In this document: piece after piece, positions 1 to 4,830 of the stretch
Layout of the letters: each line of letters starts with the position of its first letter
Position numbering within the stretch: position 1 is the stretch's first letter
From: CAZTAR01 sp043813895
Lineage (GTDB): Bacteria; Planctomycetota; Phycisphaerae; UBA1845; UTPLA1
Length of the DNA: 5,562 bases
NCBI GenBank assembly: GCA_043813895.1
Contig: JBDRKQ010000031.1
Coordinates: 1-5,562, forward strand
Reading direction: 5' to 3'
Made by a program: the position numbers and the translations under genes
Notes under the pieces: generated by a model
What the model saw: only the letters and a program-made list of their open reading frames with translations
What the model was told of the DNA's origin: nothing
The model's database searches: none

Positions 1-66
1 GTAAGCCATGAAGACAAGGACGAGACCTTCATGTTGAAGCTGACCAAGGACCCGAGAGCACAATGA
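1..66 (+). CDS. 3' end of a small protein, possibly a TusA-type sulfur carrier (partial)
   Basis: Frame 1 is open from the window edge to TGA at 64-66 and encodes 21 residues, VSHEDKDETFMLKLTKDPRA followed by Q. The stop overlaps the start of the next gene as ATGA (63-66), the usual sign of a translationally coupled operon, so this is very probably the tail of a real gene. The pattern of an acidic stretch, then an alternating hydrophobic strand (FMLKLTK) and a short basic tail, resembles the last beta strand of TusA/SirA sulfur-carrier domains. That would suit the downstream cysteine desulfurase and DUF3343 protein. The diagnostic CPxP motif of TusA would lie upstream of the window, so the family call is inference from the tail and neighbours. 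The other plausible identity is the end of another selenium-metabolism protein such as SelD. Confidence 0.55.
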   Translation, partial: VSHEDKDETFMLKLTKDPRAQ

Positions 67-1223
67 TCTATCTGGACAACGCGGCGACATCTTGGCCCAA
101 GCCGGACTGTGTGCATGAGGCGATGCTGGCATTCCTACGCGACGTGGGCGCAAGTCCTGGGCGGAGCGGCCACCGGCTCTCGATCGAAGCCGAGCGGTTT
201 CGCTTCGATGCCCGTGAAGCGCTGGCGGAACTGTTCGGCGTCTCCGACCCCATGCGTGTGATCTTCACCCTGAATGCCACACAAGCCCTGAACCTTGTCA
301 TCCGCGGCTTGCTTCCTTCCGGCTCGCACGTCGTCACGACTTCCATGGAGCACAACTCAGTCATGCGGCCTTTGGCTGCGGCCGAACGTCGCGGCGTCTC
401 CGTGAGTTTGGCCCCCTGCCGGACGGACGGCTCGATGGACCCGGACGAGCTCGAACAGCAAGTCCGCCCGGACACACGCCTGATCGTCGCCAATCACGCG
501 TCAAATGTCTGCGGGACGGTCCTGCCCATTCGCACCATCGGCGCGATTGCCCGCCGGCGTGGCATCCCATTCCTGCTCGATGCCGCGCAAACCGCCGGAT
601 GCCGACCGATCAACTTTGCGGAAGACAACATTGACCTGCTCGCGTTCAGTGGACACAAGACGCTGCTCGGCCCAAGCGGTACGGGTGGACTCGTTATCAG
701 CGACGGCTTCGATATTGCCATGCTGCCGCCCCTCACGGAAGGGGGGACGGGAAGCGCGTCCGAACGTGAATCGCAGCCGGAGATCCTCCCAGACAAGTAT
801 GAGAGCGGCACGCCAAACTCCGTCGGCCTGGCCGGGCTCGCCGCCGGCGTACGCTACGTGCTCGACCGAGGCGTGGAACGAATCCGCGAACATGAACAGA
901 GCATGACCTGCCGATTGATAGTCGGTTTGCGGCGCATCCCCGGCGTATGCGTGAAAGGTACCGAGGACGCGGACGCCCGGACGGCTGCGGTCTCATTTAC
1001 CGTCGACGGCCGCGTGAGCTCGGAAATCGCACACGCCCTGGACGAACGGTTCGACATCATGTGCCGACCCGGGCTCCAATGCGCCCCACGCGCCCACCGC
1101 ACGCTGGGTACGTTTCCGCAAGGCACGGTCCGCCTCTCCCCAGGACCGTTCACCACACCGGCCGAGATTGACCAGGCGCTGGAGGCCGTCGCTGCCCTGA
1201 CGCGAACGCGCCCCAATGACTGA
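63..1223 (+). CDS. Cysteine desulfurase, class V aminotransferase (EF2568/TIGR01977-like)
   Basis: A 386-residue cytoplasmic PLP enzyme predicted to take sulfur from cysteine (or selenium from selenocysteine) as an enzyme-bound persulfide and pass it to a carrier. It opens with MIYLDNAATSWPKP, typical of the class. Visible active-site residues are His97 in MEHNSV (stacks on PLP), Asn148 in ANHASN, Asp173 in LLDAAQ (contacts the PLP ring nitrogen), Lys199 in SGHKT (Schiff-base lysine), Cys340 in RPGLQCAP (persulfide cysteine) and Arg357 in GTVRLS (substrate carboxylate). The RxGLxCAPxAH and GTxxxGTVRxSxGxF block is characteristic of the stand-alone family typified by Enterococcus EF2568, found near selD and selenium-dependent hydroxylase genes, rather than IscS or SufS. 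Length is normal and nothing is missing. The start overlaps the preceding stop as ATGA, and the 3' end overlaps the DUF3343 gene by 8 nt. Whether sulfur or selenium is the natural cargo cannot be read from the sequence. Confidence 0.93.
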   Translation: MIYLDNAATSWPKPDCVHEAMLAFLRDVGASPGRSGHRLSIEAERFRFDAREALAELFGVSDPMRVIFTLNATQALNLVIRGLLPSGSHVVTTSMEHNSVMRPLAAAERRGVSVSLAPCRTDGSMDPDELEQQVRPDTRLIVANHASNVCGTVLPIRTIGAIARRRGIPFLLDAAQTAGCRPINFAEDNIDLLAFSGHKTLLGPSGTGGLVISDGFDIAMLPPLTEGGTGSASERESQPEILPDKYESGTPNSVGLAGLAAGVRYVLDRGVERIREHEQSMTCRLIVGLRRIPGVCVKGTEDADARTAAVSFTVDGRVSSEIAHALDERFDIMCRPGLQCAPRAHRTLGTFPQGTVRLSPGPFTTPAEIDQALEAVAALTRTRPND

Positions 1224-1437
1224 CTACGCCGTCATTCTGGTCCATACCACCAGCCACGCGGTTCAGGCCGAACGCGTCCTGTGTTGGGCCGGGTCGGGGG
1301 CGAAGCTCGTGCCGACCCCGCGTCACCTCAGCAGCGCCTGCGGGGCCGCGGTCAGGATCGCCGTGACGAACCGTGCTGCAAGTGAGCGGGCACTCCACGA
1401 CGCAAAGATGGAGATCGACCGAATTGAGTCCGTGTAG
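1216..1437 (+). CDS. DUF3343 family protein, putative Se/S carrier
   Basis: A 73-residue soluble protein matching the DUF3343 pattern (Pfam later named it putative Se/S carrier-like). It has an N-terminal hydrophobic strand (YAVILVHTT), a helix starting SHAVQAERVL, then the core LVPTPRHLSSACGAAVRI and a short C-terminal helix. Cys42 in the SSACG motif is the conserved cysteine expected to carry the sulfur or selenium; Cys23 is a second cysteine. Members usually have about 70-90 residues, so it is complete. ATG 1216 lies inside the end of the desulfurase gene, an 8-nt overlap in a different frame. No clear Shine-Dalgarno is seen, so translation is probably coupled. The neighbour strongly suggests it accepts the persulfide or selenide. 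The exact role of DUF3343 proteins is not experimentally settled as far as I know. Confidence 0.85.
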   Translation: MTDYAVILVHTTSHAVQAERVLCWAGSGAKLVPTPRHLSSACGAAVRIAVTNRAASERALHDAKMEIDRIESV

Positions 1438-1590
1438 GGGGCGGGCCGTGTTCACCAAACGAATGCCGCCGGAGGGTGAGGATTGCAGTCCGTGCGTCTC
1501 ACAGCGGCACAAGGTATTCCGTCGATCCTTCGATCCTCAGCGGCATGCAATATCATTAGCTGTTACGCACTCGTCCGATTGCGCCCAGCA

Positions 1591-2136
1591 TCACCCCGCG
1601 CGACCTTCTAACTCCACGCCCAGCCCATCGGCAATGCGGTTGACGAAGGCGAAGTAGGCCGTGACTAGGCAGATGTCCAGGATACCCGGGTCGTCGAAGC
1701 CCGCCTGGCGGAGTGCGTCGGTGTCCGCACGGGTCATCCTGTCCGGCGTGCGCGTCAGCTTCGCGGCATAATCCAGCATCGCCCGATCGGCCGGTGAGAG
1801 GTCCACACCGCGATAGTCAGACTCCAGCCGGGCGACGAAATCCTCGTCCTTGACGATCAGACGGAGCGACGCTCCGTGGTGCTGCAGGCAGTAGTGACAA
1901 GCGTTCACCTGGGAGACGACGACGGCGATCATCTCGCGCTGCGCACGAGAGAGCGCCGACCGCTCGAGCATCAGCGTCTTGTACAGGCCCAGGTGTGCCT
2001 CGAGCGCGGCGGGGCAATGCGAGTGAATCCGCAGGATATTCGCGACCCTGCCGCTTTCCGGATCGCGGCACCGCTCGTAAAGCTCGGCCAGTTCGGGGCT
2101 CAACGGCTCTTGATCTGCATAGGGTATGAAAGCCAT
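1591..2136 (-). CDS. AhpD-like peroxidase-related protein (carboxymuconolactone decarboxylase fold)
   Basis: A 181-residue protein of the AhpD/CMD superfamily, closest in appearance to the 'peroxidase-related enzyme' group (TIGR01926 type). The redox centre is seen as Glu68, Cys80-x-x-Cys83 and His87 in the run EMIAVVVSQVNACHYCLQHH, the ExnCxxCxxxH arrangement used by AhpD for thiol-dependent peroxide reduction. The C-terminus FAFVNRIADGLGVELE is typical of this subgroup. There is no signal peptide, so it should act in the cytoplasm. Start ATG (2134-2136) is preceded by GGGAG about 8 nt upstream on the minus strand, which supports it. It lies 148 nt downstream of trxB in the same direction, and a thioredoxin system is a plausible electron source. 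It converges on the DUF3343 gene. Substrate is unknown. Some relatives carry selenocysteine at the first Cys; here both positions are Cys codons. Confidence 0.88.
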   Translation of the reverse strand: MAFIPYADQEPLSPELAELYERCRDPESGRVANILRIHSHCPAALEAHLGLYKTLMLERSALSRAQREMIAVVVSQVNACHYCLQHHGASLRLIVKDEDFVARLESDYRGVDLSPADRAMLDYAAKLTRTPDRMTRADTDALRQAGFDDPGILDICLVTAYFAFVNRIADGLGVELEGRAG

Positions 2137-2251
2137 GTGCGTCTCCCGGTCTTGTGCTTTCGCGAGTGAACATGCCTACCTGCCCCGCTCCAGCGGGACA
2201 TGAAGACATGGCACCCAACACGTCAAGGGTCGGACAGGCCCGAAGTCCGTC

Positions 2252-2274
2252 CCCCACCCCCGGAAGGGATGGGG
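2252..2274 (-). terminator. Imperfect GC hairpin just after trxB
   Basis: On the minus strand this hairpin starts 10 nt past the trxB stop. CCCCA pairs with TGGGG and CCC with GGG, with one bulged base and a 6-nt loop. There is no T-run after it on the minus strand, so it would be at best a weak, attenuating or Rho-assisted terminator. A second small hairpin (2231-2249, CGGAC/GTCCG with a 9-nt loop) and a third (2184-2197, CCCGCT/AGCGGG with a 2-nt loop) follow before the AhpD-like gene. Confidence 0.3.
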
Positions 2275-2284
2275 CACCCACGCC

Positions 2285-3310
2285 CTACAGGATGCCCTGG
2301 TCGGCGAGCCACCGTTCCGCGTCGATCGCGGCCTTGCAGCCCATGGCCGCCGCCGTGATCGCCTGCCGATACACGCTGTCGGCCACATCGCCCGCCGCGA
2401 ACACCCCTTCCACATTCGTCAGCGAGCGATAGGGGTCCTTCAACTCGATGTACGCCTTCTCGTTCAACTCCAACTGGCCTTCGAGGAAGTGCGTCGCCGG
2501 CGTGTGCCCGATACCCATGAACAGACCCCCGACAGGCAAGTCCGATTCCTCGCCGGTCATCGTATCCCGAAGGCGCAAGCCCGTGATGCTCGCCTCGCCC
2601 AGCACGTCCACGACGATCTTGTTCCACTGGATGTCGATCTTCGGGTTGTCCATCGCCCGCTGGGCCATGATCTTGCTCGCCCGCAAGGCATCGCGACGGT
2701 GGATCAAATAGACCTTGCTCGCGAACTTCGTCAGGTACGTGGCCTCCTCGATCGCCGAATCTCCTCCTCCCACGACGGCCAACTCCTTCTCGCGGAACAT
2801 CGGCATCGCCCCGTCGCACACAGCACACGCGCTGACCCCCCCGCCGCTTCGGGCCAGACGCTGCTCGTTCTCGATGCCAAGCCAGTTCGCCGTCGCGCCG
2901 GTCGCGATGATGAGGGACTGGGTCTCGTAGACCGCGTCGTCTTCGCCGGTGACCTTGAACGGGCGGGCGGACAAGTCCACGGCCTTGCAGTCGTGGTACT
3001 TCGCATTATGGCCGTCATCGGGGTTCGACACGTCAGGGTGCTGGCCGTCGTCGGTGACGATCCGCGTGCCGAATCGTACGGCCTGCTGTTCGAGTGCCGC
3101 CATGAGTGTCGGGCCGGTAACGCCCTTCGGGAAGCCGGGATAGTTCTCCACCTCGGTCGTGAGCATGAGCTGCCCGCCCGGGAGGACGAGCGAAGGGAAG
3201 CTCTTGGGCCGGCCGGCGAAAACGAGCGGGCTCAGGTTCGCACGTGCGGCGTAGATCGCGGCGGTCCACCCCGCGGGACCTGATCCGATGATGATGACCT
3301 TCTCTGGCAT
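2285..3310 (-). CDS. trxB: Thioredoxin reductase (NADPH, FAD-dependent)
   Basis: A 341-residue low-Mr thioredoxin reductase that moves electrons from NADPH through FAD and a disulfide to thioredoxin in the cytoplasm. Visible features in order are FAD-binding GSGPAG (9-14), the conserved block LPGGQLMLTTEVENYPGFP (43-61), the ATG motif IIATGA (134-139), the redox site Cys162-Ala-Val-Cys165-Asp166, NADPH-binding GGGDSA (181-186), HRR (204-206, 2'-phosphate binding) and FAD-binding FAAGDVAD (304-311). It is about 20 residues longer than the E. coli enzyme, mainly because of an Asp/His-rich insertion near residues 87-107, just before VDLSARPF. The redox site reads CAVC instead of the commoner CATC. 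ATG at 3308-3310 has GGAGA 5 nt upstream on the minus strand, which fixes the start. An AhpD-like protein lies downstream in the same direction. Confidence 0.96.
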   Translation of the reverse strand: MPEKVIIIGSGPAGWTAAIYAARANLSPLVFAGRPKSFPSLVLPGGQLMLTTEVENYPGFPKGVTGPTLMAALEQQAVRFGTRIVTDDGQHPDVSNPDDGHNAKYHDCKAVDLSARPFKVTGEDDAVYETQSLIIATGATANWLGIENEQRLARSGGGVSACAVCDGAMPMFREKELAVVGGGDSAIEEATYLTKFASKVYLIHRRDALRASKIMAQRAMDNPKIDIQWNKIVVDVLGEASITGLRLRDTMTGEESDLPVGGLFMGIGHTPATHFLEGQLELNEKAYIELKDPYRSLTNVEGVFAAGDVADSVYRQAITAAAMGCKAAIDAERWLADQGIL

Positions 3311-3342
3311 GGTGTTCTCCGTTTGCGCGACGTAGCCGGCAA

Positions 3343-3366
3343 GGTGTGTCTCGACGCACCGTTTTT
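3343..3366 (+). terminator. Hairpin followed by T5, terminator-like on + strand
   Basis: GGTGTG (3343-3348) pairs with CGCACC (3355-3360) through five Watson-Crick pairs and one G-U pair. The loop is TCTCGA, followed by G and TTTTT (3362-3366). The form is that of a short intrinsic terminator reading rightward, but no rightward gene precedes it: trxB runs the other way from 3310. It might stop antisense transcription, or on the minus strand be a hairpin in the trxB leader. The stem is short, so it may also be chance. Confidence 0.3.
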
Positions 3367-3391
3367 GCTCGCCGACGCATCCATCAAGATT

Positions 3392-3409
3392 GGTGCGGCA
3401 AGCCGCACC
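3392..3409. repeat. Perfect 8-bp inverted repeat
   Basis: GGTGCGGC (3392-3399) and GCCGCACC (3402-3409) are perfect reverse complements separated by AA. As RNA it would fold to a 7-bp stem with a CAAG tetraloop. It lies about 80-100 nt upstream of the trxB start with no T-run on either side, so it is more likely a dispersed palindromic repeat or a binding site than a terminator. Confidence 0.45.
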
Positions 3410-3418
3410 TCACGGTGT

Positions 3419-3459
3419 CCCTCAGCCCCTCGGATCCCTGGACCCTCAAACCCTCGGAC
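3419..3459. repeat. Degenerate tandem CCCTCGGA-like units
   Basis: Five consecutive units of 7-9 nt can be read: CCCTCAGC, CCCTCGGAT, CCCTGGA, CCCTCAAA and CCCTCGGAC. The spacing is irregular, so it is not a clean satellite. It lies in non-coding DNA between trxB and the lipoprotein gene. I have the impression that similar CCCTCGGA/CCCTGGA strings occur between genes in planctomycete genomes, but that is recollection and cannot be checked here. Confidence 0.5.
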
Positions 3460-3533
3460 CGTCGTGCGACCTCCGACCGCACAATGCGACATGATAGACA
3501 CGAGCATCGCCCGGGTCGATACTCGGTTTCACG

Positions 3534-3564
3534 GATCCGAGCCCCGAGCGCAAGCGAGCGGATC
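3534..3564. repeat. Small inverted repeat around a GAGCGCAAGCGAGCG motif
   Basis: GATCCG (3534-3539) and CGGATC (3559-3564) are perfect 6-nt inverted repeats. They flank a core that holds two direct copies of CGAGCG separated by CAAG (3545-3560). The core resembles short GCGCAAGCGAG-type strings that I associate with planctomycete intergenic DNA. Function is unknown; it may be a fragment of a dispersed repeat. Confidence 0.3.
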
Positions 3565-3669
3565 AGAAGACCTGCGATCTCTGAACGACAAGAAACGCCG
3601 CGCCGGCGCCGGATGCTCGGATAGGTTCCGCCGGCAGTCGCAGAGTCCTCAGACTGTCCCGCGACTTTG

Positions 3670-3782
3670 CGATCGTGTTGGTAGTGGTTCACTTTGGCTG
3701 CCACTGGCGGCGTGGCCGCCCGTGCCGGCACTGGCAGCAAGCTGCCAGTGGCACCCGCCATTAGCGTGAACCACTACGATCG
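3670..3782. repeat. Compound palindromic element with terminal inverted repeats (REP/MITE-like)
   Basis: The outer arms are GTAGTGGTTCAC (3681-3692) and its exact reverse complement GTGAACCACTAC (3766-3777). CGATCGT at 3670-3676 also pairs with ACGATCG at 3776-3782 if the left arm bulges out 6 nt. Inside are two further hairpins: GGCGGC/GCCGCC with a GTG loop (3706-3720), and CACTGGCAGC/GCTGCCAGTG with an AA centre (3729-3750). GCCACTGGC (3700-3708) is also complementary to GCCAGTGGC (3744-3752), so alternative folds exist. GATCGT occurs directly outside both ends (3671-3676 and 3778-3783), which might be a target duplication, though 4 nt separate the left copy from the arm. It has no coding capacity of note. 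It looks like a dispersed, non-autonomous palindromic repeat or a structured RNA. Confidence 0.7.
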
Positions 3783-3786
3783 TACC

Positions 3787-3817
3787 AGGCCGCATTGCGG
3801 CCTGCCGCAACGCGGCA
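3787..3817. repeat. Two abutting palindromes upstream of the lipoprotein start
   Basis: AGGCCGCA (3787-3794) and TGCGGCCT (3796-3803) form a perfect 8-nt inverted repeat around one T. The last T is shared with a second hairpin, TGCCGC (3803-3808) and GCGGCA (3812-3817) with an AAC loop. They end 4 nt before ATG 3822. Because TGCGGC and TGCCGC compete, the two stems could be alternatives in the leader RNA and affect access to the start. They may equally be the edge of the repeat element next to them. Confidence 0.4.
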
Positions 3818-3821
3818 TAGA

Positions 3822-4829
3822 ATGCCCGAGATGGCAAGATTCAACTCGTTGATTCGACCGACTCGGCGAACGTGGGGTGTGGGATTCCCGGTTGTCGGCG
3901 CGGCGTGGCTGCTGATTGCCGGTTGTACGACCCTCTCGAGCCCGCCCCCGATCGCATCTTCGACGGAAGACTGGTCTTTCGAGGGCGCAGACGGCAGCAG
4001 GATCACTTCCGAACATTACGTTCTCCATACAACCTGCACCTCCGCGCCACTGCTCCGCGCGATGCCTGGCTTCCTCGAGACCTGCTGGCACGAATACACG
4101 CAGCTCGTTCCCTGCGAGATGCCCCCGGATCGCCCGATGGAGACCTATCTCTTCAAGGCCCGATGGCAGTGGGATCGGTTCACCGATCGGTTCTCGCCGC
4201 AGCGTGCCGCAACCTACAAACGCATACGCTCCGGGGGCTATTCCGAGCGCGGCATCACGGTCTCCCATTACAGCTCGCGCAGAGGCACCTTGGCCGTCCT
4301 GGCACACGAGGGACTGCACCAGTATCTCGAACTCACGCGGGGCGAACGCATTCCGGCTTGGATCAATGAGGGGCTGGCCACGCGGTTTGAGGCCTTCGAA
4401 CTCGACCGGAACAACCTGCCCGTGTTCAAGCCCGAGATGAACTTCCTGCGTCGCAACAACCTCCGCGAGGCCCTGACGTCCGGCAGCCTGCTCCCGATGG
4501 AAGACATCCTGGGCACAAATGCCGGTATCGAGTTGCACAAGACGACCGCCGACGTGCGGACGTACTACGCGCAAGCCTGGTCGTTGGTGATGTACCTGCT
4601 GCAACCCCCCTCGGCCAACCCCTACAGCGAGGGCTTTCGGCGGCTGCTCCAGGATGTGGGCACCGAGACGATGCTGCGAAACGCGCGGGCATATCTCGCC
4701 ACGGACACTGACGGCACGATGACGCCGGGGGAAGCTGTTTTCCGCGCCTACGTCTGCGATGACCTGGCAGCGTTCCAGGCCGACTACGAGGCGTTCGTTC
4801 AGAAGTTGCTCGACATGAGAGCATCGTAG
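3822..4829 (+). CDS. Lipoprotein with DUF1570-type gluzincin-like metallopeptidase domain
   Basis: A 335-residue exported protein. The N-terminus has arginines, a hydrophobic stretch (about residues 19-34) and the lipobox LIAG-Cys35, so it should be cleaved by signal peptidase II and lipid-anchored at Cys35. The likely catalytic site is His162-Glu163-Gly-Leu-His166 (HExxH) with Glu183 in AWINEGLA as the third zinc ligand 17 residues later. This is the HExxH...NEGLA layout of the DUF1570 family, common in planctomycetes. A later YYAQAWSLVMYLL block (248-260) is also typical. Substrate and role are unknown; peptidase activity is inferred from motifs only. Start choice is uncertain: ATG 3822 is used here, ATG 3831 gives a shorter equally good signal peptide, and TTG 3795 lies inside a palindrome. 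None has a good Shine-Dalgarno. purB starts one base after its stop. Confidence 0.85.
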   Translation: MPEMARFNSLIRPTRRTWGVGFPVVGAAWLLIAGCTTLSSPPPIASSTEDWSFEGADGSRITSEHYVLHTTCTSAPLLRAMPGFLETCWHEYTQLVPCEMPPDRPMETYLFKARWQWDRFTDRFSPQRAATYKRIRSGGYSERGITVSHYSSRRGTLAVLAHEGLHQYLELTRGERIPAWINEGLATRFEAFELDRNNLPVFKPEMNFLRRNNLREALTSGSLLPMEDILGTNAGIELHKTTADVRTYYAQAWSLVMYLLQPPSANPYSEGFRRLLQDVGTETMLRNARAYLATDTDGTMTPGEAVFRAYVCDDLAAFQADYEAFVQKLLDMRAS

Positions 4830-4830
4830 A

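Larger units (their letters stand above)
3311..3821. other. Long divergent intergenic region rich in palindromes
   Basis: About 510 nt separate the trxB start on the minus strand from the lipoprotein start on the plus strand. Open frames cross it on both strands, but none has recognisable protein motifs, a convincing start or family-like composition, so I call no gene. It should hold the promoters of both flanking genes, yet no convincing -35/-10 pair stands out. It contains the separate elements listed at 3343-3366, 3392-3409, 3419-3459, 3534-3564, 3670-3782 and 3787-3817. There is also a weaker hairpin at 3636-3666, AGTCGC/GCGACT with an inner AGTC/GACT stem. Confidence 0.6.

Noticed and set aside
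505..906. 133-codon + strand frame and several - strand frames inside the desulfurase gene
   Set aside because: The desulfurase frame carries all catalytic residues in order over this stretch; the others are shadows with no domain.
1215..1240. TGA 1221-1223 as a possible selenocysteine codon, given the selenium context
   Set aside because: The desulfurase is full length for its family at this stop, the next gene starts at 1216, and no bacterial SECIS-like hairpin is evident just after the TGA.
1876..1900. Selenocysteine in the AhpD-like redox motif
   Set aside because: Both positions of the CxxC are ordinary Cys codons; no in-frame TGA is present.
2489..3283. 264-codon open frame on + strand
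   Set aside because: It lies wholly antisense to trxB, whose motifs are unmistakable. The product is rich in Arg, His and Asp with no domain, as expected from the mirror frame of a GC-rich gene.
3323..3769. 148-codon open frame on + strand in the intergenic region
   Set aside because: It runs through the hairpins and degenerate repeats, has low-complexity Arg/Ser/Pro-rich content, no recognisable domain and no ribosome site; an overlapping frame and the opposite strand are equally open.
3392..3817. CRISPR array or tRNA gene in the repeat-rich gap
   Set aside because: Repeats are palindromic or degenerate, without regular repeat-spacer units, and no cloverleaf with T-loop and anticodon arm could be drawn.
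3774..4604. 276-codon open frame on - strand
   Set aside because: Antisense to the DUF1570-type lipoprotein, which has a lipobox, HExxH and NEGLA. No motif is seen in the opposite frame.
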